The notes under the pieces: model-generated
What the model saw: the letters and a program-made list of their open reading frames with translations, nothing else
Told to the model about the DNA's origin: nothing
Database searches by the model: none
Source: Thioalkalivibrio nitratireducens DSM 14787
GTDB taxonomy: Bacteria > Pseudomonadota > Gammaproteobacteria > Ectothiorhodospirales > Ectothiorhodospiraceae
Direction of reading: 5' to 3'
DNA length: 64,000 nucleotides
Assembly (NCBI RefSeq): GCF_000321415.2
Contig: NC_019902.2
Span: forward strand, 1,860,001-1,924,000
Program-made: the position numbers and the translations under genes
Shown: one piece after another, positions 10,070 to 17,987 of the stretch
How positions within the stretch are numbered: the stretch's first letter is position 1
Layout of the letters: the number at the start of each line of letters is the position of its first letter

Positions 10070-11307
10070 GAGCTCCCTCCCGGCGATTTGCGATACAGGG
10101 TCGTCTTGAGATGATCCTCCGTGGCGACAAAATCGGGATCTCTGCCACTGTGGGCCCGGGTGAGGGGGACGATCTTGGTACGCACCCCCATCCCCCGATA
10201 GTCCACATAGCCGTAATCCCGCAGCACCTCCATGATCAACGGGTTCCGGGGCGAACGCTGGCCGGCCATCATCTTCTCCACGGACATCGAGTTGGGTAAA
10301 GCCCCGGGGCTGATTACCTCCAGTCGGTCGGCGTAGCTGCCCACCTCGATCTCGACGAAACGGGTCCAGTCCCGGTGCGCCAGTGCGTTGACCAGCGTCT
10401 CTCGTACAGCCTCAACCGGATAGAACCATTCGGTCTCGCGACGAAAACCGCTATCCACTTCACCGGCCTCCTGCGAGATAAAGGGTCCGATGGCATCGAC
10501 AAAGCGCTCAATCAGGCCGCGGTCCACCAGCTCCTTTCCCGACTCCGTGACATCCCAACGACCCACCATGGGAGCATCCAGGATCTCGTCCAGCTCTGCC
10601 CCATATGCCTTCTCCGTACCCTCAAAGGCGAACACCCTCAGTCCCGCCTGTCTCAGATAACGGCGCGGGCTCTTGCCGAAGAGGACCAACCCGGCAATGG
10701 TGCAGCAGATTCGCTCGCCCGCATCGGCGAGAAAACCGAGGCCCAGCAGACGGGTCTGCCACGCCTTCTCCGACGCCGGGATCTCCGGATCACGCAGAAT
10801 GTCCCGCAGGTAGTTCAACAACCGCGCATCATCCAGCGAGCTCATATCGGTGCGCGGCACCGGCATCACCTCGGCGTGCAGCATGCCGCCCAGCTCGAAC
10901 AGGCGCATCTGCTGCTCCCGGGTGGCCAGCCGCGAGGTGGAGCCGACACGAATATAGATCTCTTCCTTGCCCCGATCCCGCACCACATAGGGCTTGGAGA
11001 TCCCCTGGGGGAAACTGATCACGGCCACCACTTTTTGATCATCCAGGCGGACCTCTTCGTAATAGGGAAGAAACATCGGGTGAACCCGGGCCTGGATAGT
11101 ATTCATCACCCACTCTTCGAGTCCTTCACGCTGGATACCGGAGATCGTGCCATCGTCATCAACGCCCAACAGCACCATGCCACCCTGAAAGTTGAGCAGC
11201 GCCACGACCTCCCTGGCCAACTGCTCCGGTCGGATGTCATCGCGCTTGAACTCGACACCGGAGTTCTCGCCATTAGCGATAATCTCCAGAAGTTCAGTCT
11301 TCAGCAT
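10066..11307 (-). CDS. AlbA_2 (Schlafen-like) ATP-binding protein
   Basis: This second, shorter AlbA_2 protein has 413 residues. The N-terminal domain is visible as ENSGVEFKRDD and GGMVLLGVDDDG (about residues 14-52). The C-terminal GHKL-like ATPase region has ETLVNALAHRDW and RGMGVRTKI. It lacks the VTGE-type linker and the extra C-terminal domain of its neighbour, so the two are paralogues rather than a recent duplication. ATG at 11307 lies 33 bases after the trlF stop; an AGGAG sequence just upstream supports it. It overlaps the DUF1016 fragment by four bases. Its molecular target is unknown. Confidence 0.85.
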   Translation of the reverse strand: MLKTELLEIIANGENSGVEFKRDDIRPEQLAREVVALLNFQGGMVLLGVDDDGTISGIQREGLEEWVMNTIQARVHPMFLPYYEEVRLDDQKVVAVISFPQGISKPYVVRDRGKEEIYIRVGSTSRLATREQQMRLFELGGMLHAEVMPVPRTDMSSLDDARLLNYLRDILRDPEIPASEKAWQTRLLGLGFLADAGERICCTIAGLVLFGKSPRRYLRQAGLRVFAFEGTEKAYGAELDEILDAPMVGRWDVTESGKELVDRGLIERFVDAIGPFISQEAGEVDSGFRRETEWFYPVEAVRETLVNALAHRDWTRFVEIEVGSYADRLEVISPGALPNSMSVEKMMAGQRSPRNPLIMEVLRDYGYVDYRGMGVRTKIVPLTRAHSGRDPDFVATEDHLKTTLYRKSPGGSS

Positions 11308-11340
11308 GCGTTTCTCCTCTGGAGGTGGCGTGCGGTCCTA

Positions 11341-14016
11341 TCATTCAAAGCCGTACTTTTCCCGACGCTGATTAAAGGCGGCCTCGCCACCTTCGAGGAT
11401 ATCGGCCGCAAGGTGTTGTATTTCGGGCAGGTCAATCGCCCCCTGCTGCTGCGGAAGTATACGGCCCTTGCCCTCTTCAACGCTCAGTACGCCAATCCAC
11501 TCCGCGTCGCCGAACACTGGGATATTGGCGTTATGAGTTGCAAAGATGAACTGGCGCGTCAGTTTGGCGTTGCGCAGTTCGCTGACGATTCGCTCGGCGA
11601 TAAAAGCGTTGTCTAGGTTGTCTTCGGGTTGGTCCAGGATCAGCGGGTCCTGATTGCCCAATAACAAGAGGTGCAAGACAGCAGTACACTGCTGCCCGGT
11701 GGAAAGATCATCAATCGGTCGAAATTGCACATGCTGCCCACCGTGAGTTACGTTCAGTTCAATCTCGTTGAGGTCCGGCAGAAGCAGCTCCTCCATCTCC
11801 AGAAGTTTGCGCTCCGGCAGGCGACACAACGCCTCGGCAACGCCGGGGGTAACTCCCCACCCTGTCTGCTGTAGGGCAGCAGCGCCTGTTCTAATCTTCT
11901 CAGCAAGGGATACCGCCGAAAAGTCGCCATCTTTTACCCAGGCAAGACGCTTGGGACCCACCCCCTCCAAATCACAGGCGGAGAGGAATGCGAACAGCGG
12001 CTCTCGATCCCCCTCACTCGTGAGTATCAACCGGACTTTTTGGTCCAGACGCCGGTTGAGACGCTTTAGCGATTTTTGCATCACGGCGGCGCGATCACCG
12101 GACGCCTCTGAAAGCTCCAGAAGGAGTTTTTTGCGCCGGCTGTATAGTCCGTCGATCTGGGCCTTGCGGGATTGCAGCATCGCTTGTTTGGGCTGGATCC
12201 GCTCAATCCGCTGAAGTAGGGCCTGATACTCGGCACCGATTTGCCGACCGGTTTTTCCCTGGCTGGCCGGAATCTCCTTGAACGCCGCCTCCAATTTCTG
12301 CTCTTCCGCCTTAATGGCTTTTTCAACCTCTTGCTTTAGCGGCGCCAGCCCCTGTGTTGACTCCCGGTGCGACTCTTCCAGCTGCACAATCGCTTGCCAC
12401 GCCTTTTCGACCAAGCCGTCCAGAACCGCCTTCTGGCGTCGCAGCACGGCCGCATGGGGCAGACCTTCCAGCGCGGCATCGCTAAGATAGGTGGTGTCGG
12501 GCAGGCTCTCCTTGAGCCCGCTGATTGCCTCCCGGAGCCGATCGATTTCGTCTGTCCCACGGCTGTTGAGTCGTCTCTCTTTCTCCAGCCGGGGAATGAC
12601 CTTCAGCTTCTCGTCCAGGCCGAGCGCCTGAAACTGCCGCGCTTGATCCTGCAACTTGGGCAGGCGCTCCACATCCGCCTCGATCTCCTCGCGCTGTTGC
12701 AACGCCTTGACGATGCTTTCCCGGTTCTCCTTCAGCCGCTGTAGAACCTCGGCAATGGTCGCATCATAGTCGGCCTGCTCCCCATCCAGAAAGCGCTCCA
12801 TCAACTTGTTGCGACTTGAGCGATCGCGGGTCATTTCGTGAATCTCGTTCTGGCCGAACAGATCCAGGCCGGGCAACAAATCATGGGGCTGGTGGGGGGA
12901 GACATTGCCCTCTTCATCCAACACCACCGACTGATCGCCATATCGACGTTTTATCTGGAAGTGGCGGCCATGCATGGCCGCAGAACGAACGAAAAGCTCT
13001 ACCCGTCCGCGTTCCAGACCCAGGTTGGCCTTGATGACGGCATCGTGCTGTTTTTGTGCCGATTGGCCGAAGGGCCGTAGGTCCAGGGCGAAACGGATGC
13101 ATTCCAGCAAGGTGGACTTGCCGGTGCCCCGCCCGCCGATGAGCGCATTCAGATGGTCGGAGAACTCGATATCCACCTCGTCCAGGTAGCCGCCGACGAA
13201 GCGGATCCCTTCGATGGCCGAGGCGTAGTGCTCTGGCCGGTCGGAATTGAGCCGCACCCGAGACTCCGGATCACTGAAGGCCTGCTTGAACGAAGCGAAG
13301 CAGGGGCGGCTCATCTTGATCAGGCACGAGGTCCCATCGGCCTTGATCTGTTCCGGCTTGCAGACATCGGCGGCATTGATCGCCGCCATGGGGCGTTGGC
13401 GCCGATAGTCAGCATTCTTGTTCAACAAGACCTGGCGGTAGAAGTCGCCTTCCACCCCCTTAAGGTCCCCGATTGAGCCTGGGATCTGTGCAGCACGCAA
13501 ATTTTCGTGCTTCCAGACATGATTCATTCGTCGTTTGAGCACGCCATCATCGTTGGTGACGTGAGCGGCATAGATGAACCCGCCTTTATTATTGACGTAG
13601 TCAATAATTTCAATGGCTGACTTATAGACCGGCACCTCAGGCTGCTCAAAATCTACTTTCAACGCCCCCATGTGCATCTTTATCAGATCAGTGGCAGTTG
13701 ATTCATCAAACAAACAAACAAAGTGGACCTTCTCACTTGATGCGATTTCGAACCCTGGGAAGACCACAATACCGTGCTGGGAAAACAGCCCACGAATCCT
13801 ATCCACCGCCGCCACTGAACCATGGTCGGCGACACCGATCACTTCAACCCCGGCCTCCAGCGCCGCTTCCAGCAGTTGCTGGTTGTACTCATCCTCACTG
13901 AGCGTCTGTTGCTGACCTCGGTACCGGATATAGTCGGCCGGATTGACCTGCAAGGCGCATTTGATAAAACGCGCCTTGGTGTAGGTCATTTCGCTTGTGT
14001 GTGCAGTTTCAGCCAT
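11341..14016 (-). CDS. trlF: TrlF-family PHP/SMC-like ATPase
   Basis: The product has 891 residues. The N-terminal part resembles a PHP phosphoesterase domain (GVADHG near 61-66, then AAH near 150-152). An ABC/SMC-type ATPase follows: Walker A GGRGTGKS (294-301), a long coiled-coil-rich middle (about 420-650), an ABC-signature-like LSTGQQ, a Walker B region ending in DQPEDNLDN near 795-803, and a THNANIPV switch. This layout matches the TrlF family of AAA-like ATPases, seen in defence and RM islands. The ATG overlaps the hsdS stop by eight bases. PHP plus SMC suggests a nuclease whose action is gated by the ATPase, but that is inference; its biochemical activity is not shown here. Confidence 0.85.
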   Translation of the reverse strand: MAETAHTSEMTYTKARFIKCALQVNPADYIRYRGQQQTLSEDEYNQQLLEAALEAGVEVIGVADHGSVAAVDRIRGLFSQHGIVVFPGFEIASSEKVHFVCLFDESTATDLIKMHMGALKVDFEQPEVPVYKSAIEIIDYVNNKGGFIYAAHVTNDDGVLKRRMNHVWKHENLRAAQIPGSIGDLKGVEGDFYRQVLLNKNADYRRQRPMAAINAADVCKPEQIKADGTSCLIKMSRPCFASFKQAFSDPESRVRLNSDRPEHYASAIEGIRFVGGYLDEVDIEFSDHLNALIGGRGTGKSTLLECIRFALDLRPFGQSAQKQHDAVIKANLGLERGRVELFVRSAAMHGRHFQIKRRYGDQSVVLDEEGNVSPHQPHDLLPGLDLFGQNEIHEMTRDRSSRNKLMERFLDGEQADYDATIAEVLQRLKENRESIVKALQQREEIEADVERLPKLQDQARQFQALGLDEKLKVIPRLEKERRLNSRGTDEIDRLREAISGLKESLPDTTYLSDAALEGLPHAAVLRRQKAVLDGLVEKAWQAIVQLEESHRESTQGLAPLKQEVEKAIKAEEQKLEAAFKEIPASQGKTGRQIGAEYQALLQRIERIQPKQAMLQSRKAQIDGLYSRRKKLLLELSEASGDRAAVMQKSLKRLNRRLDQKVRLILTSEGDREPLFAFLSACDLEGVGPKRLAWVKDGDFSAVSLAEKIRTGAAALQQTGWGVTPGVAEALCRLPERKLLEMEELLLPDLNEIELNVTHGGQHVQFRPIDDLSTGQQCTAVLHLLLLGNQDPLILDQPEDNLDNAFIAERIVSELRNAKLTRQFIFATHNANIPVFGDAEWIGVLSVEEGKGRILPQQQGAIDLPEIQHLAADILEGGEAAFNQRREKYGFE

Positions 14017-15343
14017 TGGCGCACTCCTTCGGTATTGGGTCCACTAGTCGCGTACGGCCGGTCAACAGCTCCTGCAACATAGCCTGCTTGAGCGCGGCGG
14101 CTTTGATGCGTCGTTGTTGCAGGGCTTCGAGTTCAGCGTCCATCTCGGACAGGACATCAGAGATCCCCACTTGCTCCTCGAACGGCGGGGTTCTCAGTTC
14201 AAGGTCGCGCACATCCTTGTTGCTTATTGCCGGATAATTCGATCCCGCGATTAATGCTTCTATTTGCTTACTGATTGGGTGCGCGAAAAGGTGCTGAAAC
14301 ACATAACCAGGTTGTGACACCTCTTGCCTGCAACGAATAACACAGAAGCCTGTCGAACAAACCCACTCACCCTCAGCTATACTGAAGTACAAATGCGCTT
14401 TCAGGCTTGGCCGAACTGTCGCCATAATAATATCGCCAGCCCGCAACTTTCGTCGCGCGCGCGATGGTGCAGATGAGAAAGTGACCTCAGAGTAACTTTC
14501 CAGCTTTCCGATATTCACGTCTTCAAGTGCGATGTAATTAAATGCGTAGGCGGGATGAGTTGAGCTGCTGAGGTTTTCTGGATCTATGTCAGCCACTTCG
14601 CTCATCCGCTTTACCGCCCACTCCCCCTCAAACCCCGGCAGGCGGGTTTGGGCGGTGAGGAGTTGTTGCATGGTGGCCTGTTTGATGTCGCGCTTTTTGG
14701 CGATCAGGCGGTCCAGCGCCTCCAGCAGGGCATCCACATCGCTCAGGGCGGTGGCGATGGCGCGCTGCTCAGCTTCAGTAGGCCAAGCTAGACGCAGCCG
14801 CTCAAATCGACTTGCGCCAAGGTGTGCAACCGAGGTGGTTTGGAGCGCAATTCGTGCGAAGACTCCCGTTTGCTGACAATACCGGAACAGATGCGAGGCG
14901 AAATTAGCGCAAACGCCCGCTCGAGCCCTGAAACGCAAGAGGGCATTCTGCATGGCACAGGGCTCTGGATACTCATTGTTGTAAATGGCGCACCGTCCAA
15001 CAAGTTCCAGACTCTGCCCCTCGTTAAGCAGGACATCGTCGCGCTGAACTTGAAACTGCCTAAACTGTTCGTCGGTCATCGGCATCGTGAGCACATCAGT
15101 GGTGTCAATTCGCCCGTCGAAGACATTCTTGGTTCTAAGGTATGGGCGTTGTACTCCTGGCGCATTGATGGCCAATGCCTTCCCTGCGAGAACCTCTCCC
15201 TTTTGATCAACTGCAGCCACGTCCCAGTCTTCAGGAATCACCCCTACCTCGGTCTGCTTGTAGCCGTCGGGCACCACCCGCATTTCCACCTGTGGTGCAT
15301 ACCCCGGCGAAGCATCGCGCACTTCCATTGCCTCGCCCTTCAT
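14009..15343 (-). CDS. hsdS: Type I restriction-modification specificity subunit S
   Basis: HsdS has two target recognition domains, each followed by a conserved helical spacer: the first ends at about QATMQQLLTAQTRLPGF, the second near QAMLQELLTGRTRL. The near-identical spacer sequences are the hallmark of HsdS internal duplication. It gives DNA sequence specificity to the HsdM/HsdR complex. I choose ATG 15343, which overlaps the hsdM stop as TGATG; TTG 15349 and GTG 15346 are alternatives, as is ATG 15328. The second recognition domain (about 14200-14600) is clearly AT-richer than the surrounding genes, consistent with recognition-domain exchange. The protein looks full length (about 444 residues). 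Confidence 0.93.
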   Translation of the reverse strand: MKGEAMEVRDASPGYAPQVEMRVVPDGYKQTEVGVIPEDWDVAAVDQKGEVLAGKALAINAPGVQRPYLRTKNVFDGRIDTTDVLTMPMTDEQFRQFQVQRDDVLLNEGQSLELVGRCAIYNNEYPEPCAMQNALLRFRARAGVCANFASHLFRYCQQTGVFARIALQTTSVAHLGASRFERLRLAWPTEAEQRAIATALSDVDALLEALDRLIAKKRDIKQATMQQLLTAQTRLPGFEGEWAVKRMSEVADIDPENLSSSTHPAYAFNYIALEDVNIGKLESYSEVTFSSAPSRARRKLRAGDIIMATVRPSLKAHLYFSIAEGEWVCSTGFCVIRCRQEVSQPGYVFQHLFAHPISKQIEALIAGSNYPAISNKDVRDLELRTPPFEEQVGISDVLSEMDAELEALQQRRIKAAALKQAMLQELLTGRTRLVDPIPKECANG

Positions 15344-17826
15344 CACCAAGCCACCCCCATGGTTTTCAGGTGCTCGTCCACGCGCGCCGACAGGGTCTCC
15401 ACCTCATCGGCCAGTTTGGGCAGCGGGGTTTCATAGCGTTCTGCAAGTTGGCGCACGCGGGCGGTGAGGGTCTGGGAGACACGCTGAAGCTCGTTCTGCA
15501 CGGCGGTTTCCAGGGCGGTGAGCCATTTGTCGTCGACCACCAGGGCCTTTATTTCGTCCTCGCTGAGTTCGGGATATTTCTCGTAGGCGAGCTGGTCGAG
15601 GGCGGCGTCAGCGTCCCTGATCAGTTTTTTCAGCTCGCTCTGGCGTTGGTCGAGTTGGGTCCGCTGCTTGAGGATCCTGGCCTCCTCGGCGTACTCGGCA
15701 TTGCCCTTGAGCGCCTTGAGGCGCTTGCTGACTTCACCCTTGTTGATCTTGTCCAGCTCGGAAAAGGCGCCGTCCTCGCCGCCGTGTTCTTCTTCCAGTT
15801 CAGTAAGCTGGGCGGCGACGGTGTCGAGGTCGCCCTGCAGGGCGTCCAGCTCAGCCTGCTGCGCTTTGAAATAGCGGGCGACGATGTAGGGCTTGGGGAT
15901 CAGGTCGCAGGCCCAGCCCTTCTCCTTCATCTGGCCTTTCTTCTTGCCGGTCTTGATCTCCTCCAGCATTGGGCGGGGTTTGGCCACCCAGCCATCGGCG
16001 GCGATTTCGTAGGCGTCGTCCTGCAGGGTCTCGTACCAGTAGTCCATCAGGTGCTGGTAGATGTCGTAGGGGTCGAGCAGGGGCGCGCCGCGGAAGCGGT
16101 CCAGCAGGTCTTCAGCGATTTCGGTGATCAGGGCCTTGGGCAGGCCGTCCACGCCGAAGCCTGTGAGCACGGGACGATTGCGGCTGCGCCAGTCGTTGAA
16201 CAGTGAGGTGATACGGCCTCGGAAGGCGGCGAACTCGTGGTGTTCCAGGATGGTGGGCTTGATGGCGGCGGGCTCGACGGCGAGGTGGGTATACCCTTCC
16301 CTCACCCCCGGCCCCTCTCCCGCGAGCGGGAGAGGGGAGAAAAGCCTGCGGCGCAGGGTGGGAAAGACCCGCCAGTAAGCGGCCAGGCCCGGCACCGGTG
16401 GGATAGCCGCCGGGTCACCGTCGATGTCACGCTCGGGGATGCCGCCGTTCATGTGGGCGTGCAGGTCGTGGCGGTCTTCCGGTTCGCTGGCATCGATGTA
16501 GCGCGGCAGGTTGAGGTTGTAGTCGTTCTTCGGGTCGGCAATTTCGTCGAAGGGCACGATGCGGGCGTAACGCGGCACATCGGCCTGCTTGTTGAAGGTA
16601 TCGACGATGCGGTGGATGTCCTGCTCGCGCAGGCGGTTCTTGTTGCCGTCCTTGGTGAAGCCCTTGGCGGCGTCGATCATGAAGATGCCACGGCGAGCCG
16701 GAGCGTTTTCCTTGTCCAGCACCAGAATGCAGGCAGGGATGCCGGTGCCGTAGAACAGGTTGGCGGGCAGGCCGATGATGCCTTTGAGATAGCCCGAGCG
16801 CACCAGTCGCTTGCGGATGGCGGCCTCGGCATGGCCGCGAAACAGCACGCCGTGGGGCAGGATGACCGCGCCCTTGCCGCTGGATTTCATCGAGCGGACG
16901 ATGTGCAGCAGGTACGCGTAGTCGCCCTGCTTGGCTGGGGGCACGCCCCAGGCGAAGCGCTGGAAGGGGTCCTCTTCCGGCGTGATGCCGGCGCTCCAGC
17001 CCTTGTCCGAGAAGGGCGGATTGGCGACCACGTAGTCGTAGGTGCGAAGCAGCTCGCCGTCCTTGAACTTGGGGTTGGCCAGGGTGTTGCCCTGCACGAT
17101 GTTGGCGGTGGGGAAGTCGTGCAGGATCATGTTCATGCGCGCCAGACCGGCGGTGGTGACGTCCTTCTCCTGCCCTTCCAGGGTGATGTGCTTGCCGGCC
17201 TCGGCGGCCACTTTCAGCAGCAGCGACCCGGAGCCGCAGGTCGGGTCGTAGGCGATGGTGGCGGCCTTGGTGTTTTCAGGCGCGATGCCGATCACCTGGG
17301 CCATGATGCGGCTGACCTCGGACGGGGTGTAGAACTGGCCCTTGCTCTTGCCGCTCTCCTGGGCGAAGTGGCGCATCAGGTATTCGTAGGCATCGCCCAG
17401 GATGTCGTCATGCTCGGCGCGGTTCCTGGCGAAGTTCAGCTCAGGCTTCTGGAAGATGCTGATCAGGTTGGTCAGGCGATCGACCATCGCCTTGCCTTCG
17501 CCAAGCTTGTTGGGGTCGTTGAAGTCGGGGAAGTCGCTGCGCGCCAGGCGCTGGTTGGCCTCGATCAGCGGCTGGATGATCTGGGTGTTGATCTTGTCGC
17601 CGATATCGCTCCTGCCCTTGAGCTGAACCATGTCGGCGAAGCTGGCGCCCTCGGGAATGATCACCGGCGGGGCGAAATCGTCGGAATCGGCGTATTTGTC
17701 CGAGATGTACTTGATGAACAGCATGAACAGGACGTAGTCCTTGTACTGGGACGCGTCCATGCCGCCGCGCAGTTCGTCGCAGCCAGCCCAGAGGGAGGAG
17801 TAGAGTTCGGATTTCTTGATTGCCAT
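15343..17826 (-). CDS. hsdM: Type I restriction-modification adenine methyltransferase subunit M
   Basis: HsdM has 827 residues. It has an HsdM N-terminal helical domain (1-about 150), the AdoMet-binding motif DPTCGSG (194-200) and the catalytic NPPF (269-272) of N6-adenine methyltransferases. A long C-terminal extension contains coiled coil (about 640-760). At about residues 496-510 it carries the peptide SPLPLAGEGPGVREG, encoded by a palindromic intergenic-type repeat at 16298-16340 that is read through in frame. The insertion lies C-terminal to the methylase core, so activity may survive. ATG 17826 begins the conserved MAIKKSELYSSLW-type start. It is the first gene of the island operon. 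Confidence 0.95.
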   Translation of the reverse strand: MAIKKSELYSSLWAGCDELRGGMDASQYKDYVLFMLFIKYISDKYADSDDFAPPVIIPEGASFADMVQLKGRSDIGDKINTQIIQPLIEANQRLARSDFPDFNDPNKLGEGKAMVDRLTNLISIFQKPELNFARNRAEHDDILGDAYEYLMRHFAQESGKSKGQFYTPSEVSRIMAQVIGIAPENTKAATIAYDPTCGSGSLLLKVAAEAGKHITLEGQEKDVTTAGLARMNMILHDFPTANIVQGNTLANPKFKDGELLRTYDYVVANPPFSDKGWSAGITPEEDPFQRFAWGVPPAKQGDYAYLLHIVRSMKSSGKGAVILPHGVLFRGHAEAAIRKRLVRSGYLKGIIGLPANLFYGTGIPACILVLDKENAPARRGIFMIDAAKGFTKDGNKNRLREQDIHRIVDTFNKQADVPRYARIVPFDEIADPKNDYNLNLPRYIDASEPEDRHDLHAHMNGGIPERDIDGDPAAIPPVPGLAAYWRVFPTLRRRLFSPLPLAGEGPGVREGYTHLAVEPAAIKPTILEHHEFAAFRGRITSLFNDWRSRNRPVLTGFGVDGLPKALITEIAEDLLDRFRGAPLLDPYDIYQHLMDYWYETLQDDAYEIAADGWVAKPRPMLEEIKTGKKKGQMKEKGWACDLIPKPYIVARYFKAQQAELDALQGDLDTVAAQLTELEEEHGGEDGAFSELDKINKGEVSKRLKALKGNAEYAEEARILKQRTQLDQRQSELKKLIRDADAALDQLAYEKYPELSEDEIKALVVDDKWLTALETAVQNELQRVSQTLTARVRQLAERYETPLPKLADEVETLSARVDEHLKTMGVAW
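16298..16340 (-). repeat. Palindromic REP-like repeat inserted in frame in hsdM
   Basis: It contains a perfect 12-bp inverted repeat, CCCCTCTCCCGC (16312-16323), two bases, and GCGGGAGAGGGG (16326-16337), preceded by CCCTCACCCCCGG. I recognise this as a widespread bacterial intergenic repeat whose translation (PLPLAGEGPGVRE) turns up in many predicted proteins. Here it is in frame within hsdM, between segments that in other HsdM proteins are joined directly (inference from memory of the family). Confidence 0.85.
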
Positions 17827-17863
17827 TCGGTTATGCGCTCACTTTTCCAAGCACCAAGGGCCA

Positions 17864-17877
17864 TGTAGCCGCCGAAC
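17864..17877 (+). repeat. 14-bp direct repeat, right border of the defence island
   Basis: This is identical to 4414-4427. It sits 38 bases upstream of the hsdM start and about 110 bases beyond the rtcB stop codon, so it marks the junction between the defence operon and the RtcB/archease genes. Confidence 0.5.
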
Positions 17878-17987
17878 AGCATACCCCAGCGGACGCGGCG
17901 GGCAGCCGCGGTGGACCGTCGGCGCGTAGCGGATTCCCGGCCCGGAGTCGCGGGCCGCGTGGAGCAGGGAATTGGGCAGAGGCAGGC

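Larger units (their letters stand above)
4428..17863 (-). other. Candidate defence island: type I RM operon with embedded TrlF and AlbA_2 genes
   Basis: Eight minus-strand genes run without meaningful gaps: hsdM, hsdS, trlF, AlbA_2 protein 2, truncated DUF1016, AlbA_2 protein 1, hsdR, and a YgjP-like metalloprotease. Stops and starts overlap or lie within 5 bases at six junctions, and the widest gap is 33 bases, so it is probably one transcript. It is flanked by a perfect 14-bp direct repeat. The middle (hsdS, trlF) is visibly less GC-rich than the flanking genes, consistent with transfer. No integrase, transposase or tRNA lies at the borders. Confidence 0.55.

Noticed and set aside
17939-17960. 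CGGCCCG/CGGGCCG hairpin between rtcB and the island as terminator
   Set aside because: Short stem and no T-run on either strand.
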